A stretch of DNA of 64,000 nucleotides. Origin: Streptomyces sp. NBC_00433. GTDB lineage: Bacteria; Actinomycetota; Actinomycetes; Streptomycetales; Streptomycetaceae. The first letter of the stretch is position 1; every line of letters starts with the position of its first letter. The DNA is taken from positions 5,971,501-6,035,500 of the forward strand of contig CP107926.1 in assembly GCA_036015235.1 (NCBI GenBank), read 5' to 3'. Of the stretch, positions 52,197 to 60,123 are shown in pieces. The notes beneath the pieces were generated by a model. The model made no database searches. It saw nothing but the letters and a program-made list of their open reading frames with translations, and had not been told where the DNA came from. Made by a program: the position numbers and the translations under genes.

Positions 52197-54797
52197 CTAG
52201 AGCAGCCCGTCCCACATCTGCTCGATCAGCACCGACCACCAGTTGTCGGGCGACGCGATCGCCGCCGGGTCCTGCGCGGCCAGCTCCGCCTGGAAGTCCA
52301 CCGTCCAGTGCCCCGCCTGCTCGGGCGTGAGCCCGATCCGCAGCCGCCACATCCGGCCGAGCAGCGCCAGGCTGCGGGCGAATTCGGGCAGGCTGGAATT
52401 GACGAACTGCGGCGCCGCCGGCGGCGAACCGGCAGGACCCGCCTCCAGCGGCAGCGCCACGATGTGCGCGGTGCCGTACTGCACGCACAGCTGGCGCCCG
52501 AAGTCGTTGCCCATCACCAGGTACGAGCCCGCGTCCGCGGCCGGCTGCACACCGCGCGAGACGGCCAGCTCCGCCAGCGTCGGCACCGGCTGGCCGGGCT
52601 GCGCCTGCGCCCAGAAGAACGGCCCGAAGTCCACCGGCAGCCCCGCCCACATCAGGGTCTGCGCCACGATGTCCGGCACCCCCTGCCGGGAGACGGCCCG
52701 CTGCTCGAAGCGGAAGACACCGGGCGGCCCGAAGGCGCCGGCGAGCTCCTGCCCGATCACGTCGAGCCCGACCGGCGGCACCCGGAGCACCGTGTGCGGG
52801 TCCGGCATCGGCACCCGCTGCGGCTGCGGGCGGGCCGGGGCCCCCGCCACCTGGTGCAGCTCGCCCTGGTGCGTCAGCAGGTGCTGTACGCCCTGCCGGC
52901 GGCTCGCGTGGTCCCGCCCGTAGGGCGCGGTGTGGCTGATCCGCACCTGCGGCCAGGTCTCCCTGATCATCCGGGTGCAGTAACCGCCGGGCAGGTCGCA
53001 GGACTCCAGTTCGGTGTGCAGTTCGAGCACCTGCTCGGGGCGCACCCCGGCCGAGCGCAGCTCGTGCAGGATCTGCCACTCGGGATGCGGGGTGCCGGGC
53101 GCGGAGCGCCGGATGATCTGCTGCTCGCTGCCGTCCTGGCCGCGGTAGCGCAGCACCGCCATGTAGCCGGGCCCCACCGTCGGCACACCGCCAGGCGGCT
53201 GCGGATAGCCGTAGGCGGGCGCGGGCGGCGGCGGTGCGGCAGGACCGCCCGCATAGGGCGGCGGCGGGGGCTGGGGCGCACCGGCGAACGGGCCGGGCGG
53301 CGGGGGCGGCGGGCCGCCCGGACCCGGCCCGCCGACCGGGGGCCCGGCCATCATGGTGGCCGCGTAGTGCGGGTCGTTGGCCGCCGGGGGCGGCGGGGGC
53401 GTCGGACCGCCCGCGTAAGGCGGCGGGGGCGGGGGCTGGGGCATGCCGCCGCCGGGTGCTCCCGGGAAGGGCGCGGGCGGCGGGGTGCCGGGCCCGGCCA
53501 TCATGGTCGCGGCGTAGTGCGGGTCATTGCCCGCCGGGGACGCGGGTGCGCCGGGTCCGCCGCCTGCGTAGGGCGGCGGCGGGGGCGGGGCGTCCTGGCC
53601 GCCCGCATAGGGCGGCGGGGGAGGCGTACCGCCGCCGGGCATCCCGGCGAAGGGCACGTGCGGCGGGGTGCCGCCGCCGGGGGCCGCGAGCATGGTCGCG
53701 GCGTAGTGCGGGTCGTTGGCCGCCGGGGGCGGCGGGGGCGTCGGACCGCCCGCGTAAGGCGGCGGTGGCGGGGGCTGGGGCGTACCGCCCTGCGAGGAAG
53801 GCGGAGCCGGCGGCACACTGCCGCGGACCGCCTTCGCCGTCTCCAGCCCCGAGATGTCCGCGGCGCCGCTCGGCATATTGCCGGCGCTCGCACCCGCGGG
53901 CGGCGGGGGGAGGGGGACACCGGGGCCGCTCGGCGGGGGATAGGCGGAGCCGCCCACCGTGTGCGGCACCCCGCCATGCGCCGGGAGAGGTGCCTGCCGG
54001 TCCTGCTGCTCGGACCGGGGCAGGCCGCTGCCGCCGGGCAGCAGCTTGGTGCGCGCCTCGGCGGAGTCGGGCTGCGGCGGCTCCTGGCGCAGTTCGGCGC
54101 CGCTGAGCGGCGGCGCGAAGACGGTGGCGGGAACCGGCACGGACTCGCCCTCGCCGGAGTCGCTGACCGTCTTGCCCGCCCAGCTGCCGCCGTCCTGCTG
54201 CCCGCTCTGCTCGGGCACGGCGGCGGGCCGGCGTACGTAGTCGACGCCGCCGGGACCCTCGGACGCGGCCGCGGGCTGCCGCCCCTCGGACTCCTGGGGC
54301 GTGCTCTGCGCGGCGGCGGGCCGCCGGTAGTCGATCCGGCCTACGGAATCCCCGGTGCCCGACGGGGTCGCCGCACTGTCCGAGCCGCTGTCGCCGTCAC
54401 CCGCGCTGTCGGACCTGCGGTCCGGGATGCCCATCCGGTCGGCCGCGTCCTGCAGCCACTGCGGCGGGCTCAGCAGGAAGGACGTCGCCTCCAGATCGAT
54501 GCGCTGGGGCGGTTCGGGCGCCGCGTCGTTCGGCACTGCGCCGTACTCCTCCTCGTAGCGGCGGATCAGCTCGCCGATGGGCAGGGCGGGCCACAAGGTC
54601 GCGTCCCCGCTGTCGCGGGCGATGACCACCCGTATGTCGCCGCCGTCGTCCGCCGACGGGCCGCCCTCGCGCGGCTCCGACCAGATGACGAAGCCGAGGT
54701 CGAACTCGCGGACCCGGACGTCGCGGTGCTCGTACGGCGGCACATCGCCGTTGATCCAGTGCTCCGCGCGCTCCTGCGCCTGAGCGAAAGTCACCAT
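52197..54797 (-). CDS. deaminase-SUKH fusion protein with long proline-rich repeat linker
   Basis: An 866-residue multidomain protein. Residues 1-85 form a small alpha/beta domain (W-I-N-G-D-V-P then V-R-V-R-E-F-D-L-G-F-V-I-W) resembling immunity-type domains. About 130-535 is a low-complexity linker rich in P-P-P-P-Y-A-G-G, with three copies of N-D-P-H-Y-A-A-T-M. About 540-640 reads as a nucleic acid/nucleotide deaminase: H571-P-E573, then T-E-L-E-S-C600 and C607, supplying a possible zinc site and catalytic Glu. The remaining ~200 residues look like a SUKH-4-type immunity domain. No signal peptide or membrane segment is seen. It is 7 bp downstream of the WHH-SUKH gene on the same strand. 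Domain names come from motif recognition. Confidence 0.8.
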   Translation of the reverse strand: MVTFAQAQERAEHWINGDVPPYEHRDVRVREFDLGFVIWSEPREGGPSADDGGDIRVVIARDSGDATLWPALPIGELIRRYEEEYGAVPNDAAPEPPQRIDLEATSFLLSPPQWLQDAADRMGIPDRRSDSAGDGDSGSDSAATPSGTGDSVGRIDYRRPAAAQSTPQESEGRQPAAASEGPGGVDYVRRPAAVPEQSGQQDGGSWAGKTVSDSGEGESVPVPATVFAPPLSGAELRQEPPQPDSAEARTKLLPGGSGLPRSEQQDRQAPLPAHGGVPHTVGGSAYPPPSGPGVPLPPPPAGASAGNMPSGAADISGLETAKAVRGSVPPAPPSSQGGTPQPPPPPPYAGGPTPPPPPAANDPHYAATMLAAPGGGTPPHVPFAGMPGGGTPPPPPYAGGQDAPPPPPPYAGGGPGAPASPAGNDPHYAATMMAGPGTPPPAPFPGAPGGGMPQPPPPPPYAGGPTPPPPPAANDPHYAATMMAGPPVGGPGPGGPPPPPPGPFAGAPQPPPPPYAGGPAAPPPPAPAYGYPQPPGGVPTVGPGYMAVLRYRGQDGSEQQIIRRSAPGTPHPEWQILHELRSAGVRPEQVLELHTELESCDLPGGYCTRMIRETWPQVRISHTAPYGRDHASRRQGVQHLLTHQGELHQVAGAPARPQPQRVPMPDPHTVLRVPPVGLDVIGQELAGAFGPPGVFRFEQRAVSRQGVPDIVAQTLMWAGLPVDFGPFFWAQAQPGQPVPTLAELAVSRGVQPAADAGSYLVMGNDFGRQLCVQYGTAHIVALPLEAGPAGSPPAAPQFVNSSLPEFARSLALLGRMWRLRIGLTPEQAGHWTVDFQAELAAQDPAAIASPDNWWSVLIEQMWDGLL
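53350..53770. repeat. three imperfect long repeats in the proline-rich linker
   Basis: Three near-identical DNA segments of about 40-75 bases begin near 53350, 53500 and 53690. Each encodes N-D-P-H-Y-A-A-T-M followed or preceded by Pro/Gly runs. The first and third copies share the longest match, including the neighbouring Y-A-G-G-P-T codons, so recent duplication or gene conversion is likely. Confidence 0.8.
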
Positions 54798-54804
54798 GTC
54801 CGGC

Positions 54805-55818
54805 TCACCCCTCCACCGCGGCGGCGGTGGCGAAACCACCGTCGACCATCAGGTTCGCGACCGTCTCCAGCTCCGGCGGATTGCCCGCGAGCCGCAGCAG
54901 GAAGGCGTCGATCGAATCGCCGCACGGCAGCAGCAGTTCGGCGACCCGGTCCGCCGGGCTGTCCCAGCGGTCGCCGTCGCGCGCGTCGTCGTAGGCGCAG
55001 AACCACACCGAGCCCGCGCCCGGACCCTTCACCCGCACCGCGAGCAGCCCGCCCTGGACGTAGCCGATCGCCAGGTAGTCCTTGGTGAGGTGGTCGCGCA
55101 GGCACTTGTTGACGTAGACCAGGTCGTTGGCCGCCGCGGTGTCGCGGACGGTGAAGAACGGCTGGTCGATCAGCAGCCCCAACTCCGGGTCGAGCGCCAC
55201 CCCGCGCGGCGCGCAGCCGCCCGCCGCCTTCAGGAAGGCCCGGTAGGACCCCGGCAGCCGGTAGCCCAACTCCTCCTCGACGTCCCGCACCTGCGCCTCG
55301 CTGACCGCCACCGGGTCCTTCGGCAGCGCGAAATGCACCGGCCGGGTCTCCTGGAGCGGGCGGGTGCCGCGCTTGGCGTGGTCGGCGACGGACCCCGCGA
55401 GCCCGCCGTGGTGCCGCAGCAGCGCCTTGACCTCGGCCGGGACCAGTTCGAGCCGGCGGCCGCCCGCCACGTGGTGCCAGGTCCAGCCGTGCGGAGTGGC
55501 CACCGGGGGCAGGCTGCCCCACAGTTCGTGGCCCGCGGCGTGCAGCGCGGCATTCGCCGAGACGTAGTCGGTCAGCCGCAGTTCGTCGATACCGAAGCCC
55601 TCGGGGGGCTCGGCTATCTCGGCCGCGGCGCGGGCGTACGGCGAGAAGTCGGGGTGCCCCTCGTCGTCGATCCACACCCCCTGCGGGTGGCGGCCGGCCC
55701 GTAGCGGGTCGGGGAAGTGCACGACCTGCCCGGCGTAGGCCGCGTTCGGCGGCGCGGTCCGACCCCCCGCTCCGGGGCCGGGAGGCGCTGCCCCCAGCCC
55801 TTGCCGACCTGTCGTCAT
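54805..55818 (-). CDS. WHH-type nuclease domain fused to SUKH-1 (SMI1/KNR4) domain
   Basis: A 337-residue protein with two recognisable halves. Residues ~30-150 match the HNH/ENDO VII-superfamily WHH nuclease pattern found in polymorphic toxins: D-Y-V-S-A-N, then T-P-H-G-W-T-W-H-H (H115, H116), then L-E-L-V-P-A-E-V-K-A-L-L-R-H-H-G-G. The His expected in the segment after L-V-P is Lys131, so activity may be lost; H136 remains. Residues ~170-312 form a SMI1/KNR4 SUKH-1 domain (E-E-E-L-G-Y-R-L-P-G-S-Y-R-A-F-L), known as immunity to nuclease toxins. There is no signal peptide or delivery domain. It is upstream of and probably cotranscribed with the deaminase-SUKH gene. Confidence 0.82.
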   Translation of the reverse strand: MTTGRQGLGAAPPGPGAGGRTAPPNAAYAGQVVHFPDPLRAGRHPQGVWIDDEGHPDFSPYARAAAEIAEPPEGFGIDELRLTDYVSANAALHAAGHELWGSLPPVATPHGWTWHHVAGGRRLELVPAEVKALLRHHGGLAGSVADHAKRGTRPLQETRPVHFALPKDPVAVSEAQVRDVEEELGYRLPGSYRAFLKAAGGCAPRGVALDPELGLLIDQPFFTVRDTAAANDLVYVNKCLRDHLTKDYLAIGYVQGGLLAVRVKGPGAGSVWFCAYDDARDGDRWDSPADRVAELLLPCGDSIDAFLLRLAGNPPELETVANLMVDGGFATAAAVEG

Positions 55819-55925
55819 GACTGCTGCCCCCTGGTGCGTACGGGTGATGACGACAGCCTAGGGCCTGAGGTCATCAGCTGTCGCAAGTGCGCTGACCGGC
55901 GATTGTGCCGGTCCGCGCGGGCCTG

Positions 55926-56651
55926 TCAGTTGCCCTTGGCCGCGGTGCGGAGTTTGGCGACCTGCTCGACCGGGATCGTGCGGCGCAGGGACGCCGGCTT
56001 GTGGTCGGCGCGCACCGTCTCGAAGGCCGCCGTCGTGTCGCCGGCCCTGATCACGGTCACCAGCACCTGGCCCGCGGCGCCCTTGGCGGTGTCGCCGATC
56101 GTGTACGAGGCCTGCTGGTCGCCGAGCCCCGCGTCGGCGGCCGCGGGCTTCACCTCGAAGTGCGTGGTCACCCCGCCGCGCGTCACCGCGTAGTCGTGGC
56201 AGGCGGCGAGAGCCGCGGTCAGGTCGTCCAGGACCGCCTTCGCGTCGCCCACCTTGTACGAGGCGATGACGGTCAGCGAGATGGCCTTCGCGCCCTTGTC
56301 CGGGTCCGTGGTGTCGGTGACCATCGCGCCGGTGTAGACCTGCCGCGGGTGCTTGGGCTGGCTGGTCCACTGGTCGACCACCGGCTGGCAGGCCGGCACG
56401 TCGGCCTTCGCCGCGGCGCCGAGCAGCAGGTCCTTGCTGCCGGCCGGCAGCACCTGGACGTGCGGCAGGTCGGAGGAGGTCAGCAGGGCCGACGTCAGCT
56501 TGGCGATGGGCACGGCGCCGGAAGCCACCGGCCCCGGCTTGTCGCCGCCACCGCCGCCGCAGCCGGTCGCGAGCGCGAGGGCGGGCAGCAGCGCGGCGGC
56601 GGCCACGGCCCGTCTACCGGTCAGTAGGCGATGGTCTGCGCGTATCGGCAT
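55926..56651 (-). CDS. secreted lipoprotein, paralogue of the next gene
   Basis: A 241-residue lipoprotein. The signal has R-R, a hydrophobic stretch and the lipobox L-A-T-G-C near residue 30, followed by a Gly-rich tether. The mature domain has A-C-Q-P-V-V-D-Q-W-T-S and a second Cys in A-A-C-H-D-Y, probably a disulfide. The same layout occurs in the adjacent lipoprotein, so the pair arose by duplication. The fold may be a PknH-sensor-like extracellular domain, but that is a guess. The ATG at 56651 is chosen because it gives a normal-length signal peptide. Confidence 0.85.
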   Translation of the reverse strand: MPIRADHRLLTGRRAVAAAALLPALALATGCGGGGGDKPGPVASGAVPIAKLTSALLTSSDLPHVQVLPAGSKDLLLGAAAKADVPACQPVVDQWTSQPKHPRQVYTGAMVTDTTDPDKGAKAISLTVIASYKVGDAKAVLDDLTAALAACHDYAVTRGGVTTHFEVKPAAADAGLGDQQASYTIGDTAKGAAGQVLVTVIRAGDTTAAFETVRADHKPASLRRTIPVEQVAKLRTAAKGN

Positions 56652-56841
56652 CGATGCGATCCCCTGTGTCGTGTCCGTCCCCGGCGTCCCCTGGGCGACG
56701 GCGATCCCACGGGCGGCGGCCCGTTGCCGCGCGACTTTACGGCAATCGGGCCGCCACATCCGCTGTGGGGCTGCTCACAGGTCCTGCGGTCTTCCGCCCC
56801 TGCTTCCTCGCCTGCTTCGCTGCCTCTTCCTGCCGCCCGTG

Positions 56842-57582
56842 CTACTTCCTCGCAGCGAGCGCCGCCTTGAGCTTCTCGCTCTGCTTGCGCACCACGTCGA
56901 TCGGCAGCGGGCCCGCGCCGCCGCTGGACTTGACCGACAGGTACGCGGTCACCGTGTCGCCGGTCTGCACGACGGCCACCAGCGCGGCACCGGTCTTCTT
57001 GTCCGCCGCGTCGTTCATCAGATACGACACCGACTCGTCGCCGGTCGGCACCGCCGGGCCCTTGCTGACGGTGAACGGCGTCTTCGTGCCCGTGCTGTCG
57101 ACGGCGGTGAAGCCCGTGCAGCCGGCGAGCGCGGTCTTGACCGAGTCGATGACCTTCTTCGCGTCGCCCGGCGCGTGGCTGGCCACCAGCATCTGGTTGA
57201 TCACCTCGGGCGTCGCGCCGGTGGTCGCCGTGGTCTTGGCGAAGGCGGCGCCGATGAAGGCCATCCGGTGGATCTTCGGATTGCTGCTGGTGATGTCGGC
57301 CAGCGGCTGGCAGGCCGGCTTGTCCGCGGTCAGCGTGGAGGTGTCGGAGGAGTCGGCGGTCTGCGACGGCTGGATGGTCCAGCCGGGCACGTCGGAGTCC
57401 GTGACCAGGGCCTTGCTGAGCTGCTCGGTGGTCAGGGGCGCCTTGCCGCTGAGTATGTTCGACGTGCCGTCGGGGCCCTTCGAGGCGTCCGGTGAGGGGG
57501 AGTCGCCGGAGGAGGAGCAGGCGGCGGCGAGGAGCAGCGCGGGGAGCGCGGCGGCGGCCAGACGGAGCCGGGTCTTGTGCAT
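56842..57582 (-). CDS. secreted lipoprotein, paralogue of the previous gene
   Basis: A 246-residue lipoprotein with the lipobox L-A-A-A-C near residue 21 and a Ser/Pro/Asp-rich tether. The mature domain carries A-C-Q-P-L-A-D-I-T-S-S-N-P-K, L-A-G-C-T-G-F and later V-V-A-V-V-Q-T-G-D-T-V-T-A-Y, each with a counterpart in the downstream lipoprotein. The ATG at 57582 is preferred; a GTG three codons upstream is possible. It is divergent from the YwqJ-type deaminase gene. Confidence 0.85.
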   Translation of the reverse strand: MHKTRLRLAAAALPALLLAAACSSSGDSPSPDASKGPDGTSNILSGKAPLTTEQLSKALVTDSDVPGWTIQPSQTADSSDTSTLTADKPACQPLADITSSNPKIHRMAFIGAAFAKTTATTGATPEVINQMLVASHAPGDAKKVIDSVKTALAGCTGFTAVDSTGTKTPFTVSKGPAVPTGDESVSYLMNDAADKKTGAALVAVVQTGDTVTAYLSVKSSGGAGPLPIDVVRKQSEKLKAALAARK

Positions 57583-58019
57583 CGAGGTCACATTCCCTGG
57601 TTCGGCGGTGTGGGGGGACCCGCGGGAGCGGGCCGACTGCCGATCCTCCCTGCCGCGGTGCCCCGCGTCCATGCCGGGCCCTGACGCTGTGTCCCGCCTG
57701 TGCGGCGCCTGCGGACGGCGGGCCCGCCGGCGTACATATGCGCGATATGCGCGAGACGCGGCAATGTACGCAGCCGACGGCGGGCGCCGCTGTGTACGGC
57801 GCCCGCGCGTTCATGCGCTTCGGATGTGCCGTTCATGTGTTCGCCGTGTACGCGCTGTGCCTGCTGTGTCGGCGTTCGGTCACCCGACGGTGACATGGCC
57901 CACACACAATGGGCGCGGCGCCGCGTTCCGCTTCCCCATCTCGTGGCCCGTTTGGCACTCTGATCAACGTACGGGGGATCGCCCGCCCCGGCGGGCGGAC
58001 GGAGGGATGCACGTAAAAC
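57583..58019. other. divergent promoter region between lipoprotein and deaminase genes
   Basis: This 437-bp gap has no gene. It contains a 10-bp stem with a seven-base loop (57780-57806), the palindrome GTCACCCGACGGTGAC (57879-57894, six-base arms), and TAT/TAC-rich patches around 57736-57766. GGAGGG at 58001-58006 is the nearest Shine-Dalgarno-like sequence to the deaminase start, at an unusually long 13-base spacing. Confidence 0.6.
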
Positions 58020-58529
58020 ATGACAACTCAACTGCCGCCGGCAGGGGCCGCCGACCCCAGGCTGAACTGGAGCGCGCCCCGGCACCGCGAGGGACCGCCG
58101 CCGCTGCGGCACCGCAGGGACGGCATCCTGCCCGCGGTCGCCGCCGCGCTGTCCATCCGCGACGAGGTGCTCACCTGCACCGGAGCCAAGGGCGACCAGC
58201 CGCCCGTCCTGCACCCGATCGTGCAGGAGTTCCTGGACGCGCTGCCCGCCGTCCAGCGGGAGCGCTTCACCGGCCGCTGCGCGGAGCCGGTGCTCATTTC
58301 ACGCCATCTCGCCGCGGTCGAGGCGCAGCGGGGCAAGCGGGCCTCGCGCCGCCCGCTGACCCAGAGCGAGGCGCGCAAGGCGCTGCGCGGGGCGAAGCTG
58401 ACGGCCCGCCGGATACGCGAGGACGGCGACCCCGCGCACGGCGCGTACGCCGCCCCGTGCCGCTCCTGCGCACCGCTGCTCGCGCACTTCGGTGTGCGGG
58501 CCGTCGACCCGTCGGCAGAGGGGGAATGA
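58020..58529 (+). CDS. stand-alone YwqJ-type deaminase
   Basis: A 169-residue protein whose core is a YwqJ-related nucleic acid/nucleotide deaminase. The first zinc/catalytic motif is G-R-C87-A-E89, and the second is A-P-C147-R-S-C150-A-P-L-L-A-H-F-G-V, giving three Cys ligands and the catalytic Glu. The N-terminal ~30 residues are Pro/Arg-rich and include no signal peptide, WXG or RHS-type delivery module, unlike typical YwqJ toxins. The stop overlaps the start of the SUKH-3 gene (ATGA), so the two are made together. The substrate (DNA, RNA or nucleotide) is unknown. Confidence 0.87.
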   Translation: MTTQLPPAGAADPRLNWSAPRHREGPPPLRHRRDGILPAVAAALSIRDEVLTCTGAKGDQPPVLHPIVQEFLDALPAVQRERFTGRCAEPVLISRHLAAVEAQRGKRASRRPLTQSEARKALRGAKLTARRIREDGDPAHGAYAAPCRSCAPLLAHFGVRAVDPSAEGE

Positions 58530-59029
58530 ACGACCCGATGGCAGTCAGTGTGCGTTTCCCGGTCGGCGTCGACGCCGCGCTGCGGGCCGGCGGCTGGGAG
58601 CCCGGCCGGTGGGACATCAAGCAGGCCGAGGAGTGGGCGGGCCTGCTGCGCGACCATGTGTCGCCCGGCGGGCACCGGCACGCCGTCTTCCCGGCGGCCG
58701 TCGAGGCGTGGGCCGAATTCGGCGGCCTGGCCTACCCGCCCGCCTCGGGCCCCGGCCGGCAGGTCGCGCCCAGCGCGGTCACCGTCGACCCGCTGGTGGG
58801 CCTGCACATGGCGCGTACGTTCGCCGACCTCGGCAGGGCGCTGGAGACCGAGGTCAGCCCGCTCGGCGAGGAGCCCGGCTCCGGCGCCCTGCTGGCCATC
58901 GACGCCGAGGGCCGGGTCTACAGCATCGACCACGCGGGTGACTGGTACGCCGGCCCCGACATCGACCTCGCGCTGGCCGCCCTGATCGGCGGCGGCCGCA
59001 CCGTACGGCTCACCCTCGCGGCCGGCTGA
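58526..59029 (+). CDS. SUKH-3 family protein, partner of the YwqJ-type deaminase
   Basis: A 167-residue SUKH-3-type protein. It opens with V-R-F-P-V-G-V-D-A-A-L-R-A-G-G-W and has F-P-A-A-V-E-A-W-A-E-F-G-G-L near residue 55; L-L-A-I-D-A-E-G-R-V-Y and D-H-A-G-D-W-Y-A-G follow. SUKH proteins are known immunity factors for nuclease and deaminase toxins. It overlaps the deaminase gene by four bases, suggesting stoichiometric expression and a direct complex; that role is inference. Confidence 0.88.
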   Translation: MNDPMAVSVRFPVGVDAALRAGGWEPGRWDIKQAEEWAGLLRDHVSPGGHRHAVFPAAVEAWAEFGGLAYPPASGPGRQVAPSAVTVDPLVGLHMARTFADLGRALETEVSPLGEEPGSGALLAIDAEGRVYSIDHAGDWYAGPDIDLALAALIGGGRTVRLTLAAG

Positions 59030-59334
59030 GCCGCTCCCGCACCCGCGCTGAGCCGGGCGGCGACCCCCGCCCCTTACTCCGGTAGGAGCCGGGGCCGTTC
59101 GTCCCCTAGGGGGAGGCACCTACTTTCGGCGTCCCCAGGTTCGTACCGGCGGATGACGCTCCCGCCTTATGCGCTCCATACGGTCATAGGGCGGGGTGGG
59201 GATACCCCCACCGCAAGACGGAGACCTTCCCCATCGCCCCGCCCGGCCGGCTCCGGCAGGCTGGTGCCACAGCAGCAGCGCGACCCACGACACCACCGAC
59301 GACACGCAATGACACACACGACACAGGAGACACA
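59030..59334. other. intergenic region upstream of the ABC transporter
   Basis: No gene is seen. The sequence includes CCCCTAGGGGG-like symmetry near 59104-59114 and the palindrome GGTGGGGATACCCCCACC (59195-59212, seven-base arms), whose core resembles that of the rpfB-ksgA repeat. An A/C-rich stretch leads to the AGGAG site before the transporter gene. The promoter was not assigned. Confidence 0.55.
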
Positions 59335-60123
59335 GTGACAACGGCAGTGACGATTCCCAAGTCCGGGGGCAACGGAGAACGTTCGGCTGTTGCCGCTGCG
59401 GGGCGCTCCGTGACGAAGTCCTACGGCGCGGGCGAGACCAAGGTCGTCGCGCTGGACGCGGTCGACGTCGACATCGCCCGCGGCCGCTTCACCGCGATCA
59501 TGGGCCCCTCAGGATCCGGCAAGTCCACCCTCATGCACTGCCTCGCCGGACTCGACACGGTCACAGAAGGCCGGATCTGGGTCGGCGACAGCGAGATCAC
59601 CGGCATGAAGGACAAGAAGCTCACCCAGCTGCGCCGGGACAAGATCGGCTTCATCTTCCAGTCCTTCAACCTGCTCCCGACCCTCAACGCGGCGGAGAAC
59701 ATCACGCTGCCGATGGACATCGCCGGCCGCAAGGTCGACCGCGAGTGGTTCGACCGGGTCGTGGAGACCGTCGGCCTGGCCGGCCGGCTCAAGCACCGCC
59801 CGACCCAGCTGTCCGGCGGCCAGCAGCAGCGCGTGGCCGTCGCCCGCGCCCTGGCCGCCCGCCCCGAGATCATCTTCGGCGACGAGCCGACCGGAAACCT
59901 CGACTCGCGGGCCGGCGCCGAAGTGCTCGGCTTCCTGCGCCGCTCGGTCGACGAACTCGGCCAGACCATCGTCATGGTCACCCACGACCCGGTCGCCGCC
60001 TCCTACGCCGACCGCGTCCTCTACCTGGCCGACGGCCGGATCGTGGACGAGATGGCCAACCCGACCGCCGAGTCGGTCCTGGAGCGCATGAAGTCCTTCG
60101 ACGGTCGCGGGAGGACCTCATGA
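59335..60123 (+). CDS. ABC transporter ATP-binding protein (MacB/LolD type)
   Basis: A 262-residue ATPase. Walker A is G-P-S-G-S-G-K-S-T near residue 60; F-Q-S-F-N-L-L-P-T is the Q-loop region, L-S-G-G-Q-Q-Q-R-V-A the signature and F-G-D-E-P-T-G-N-L-D the Walker B. This L-P-T and G-N-L-D pattern marks the mechanotransmission class that pairs with FtsX-like permeases. The first ~18 residues are an unconserved tail. The GTG follows AGGAGACACA. The stop overlaps the permease start by four bases. Confidence 0.95.
   Translation: MTTAVTIPKSGGNGERSAVAAAGRSVTKSYGAGETKVVALDAVDVDIARGRFTAIMGPSGSGKSTLMHCLAGLDTVTEGRIWVGDSEITGMKDKKLTQLRRDKIGFIFQSFNLLPTLNAAENITLPMDIAGRKVDREWFDRVVETVGLAGRLKHRPTQLSGGQQQRVAVARALAARPEIIFGDEPTGNLDSRAGAEVLGFLRRSVDELGQTIVMVTHDPVAASYADRVLYLADGRIVDEMANPTAESVLERMKSFDGRGRTS

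Noticed and set aside
53350..53770. Mobile element inferred from repeats in the SUKH gene
   Set aside because: The repeats are in-frame protein-linker duplications without terminal inverted repeats or transposase.
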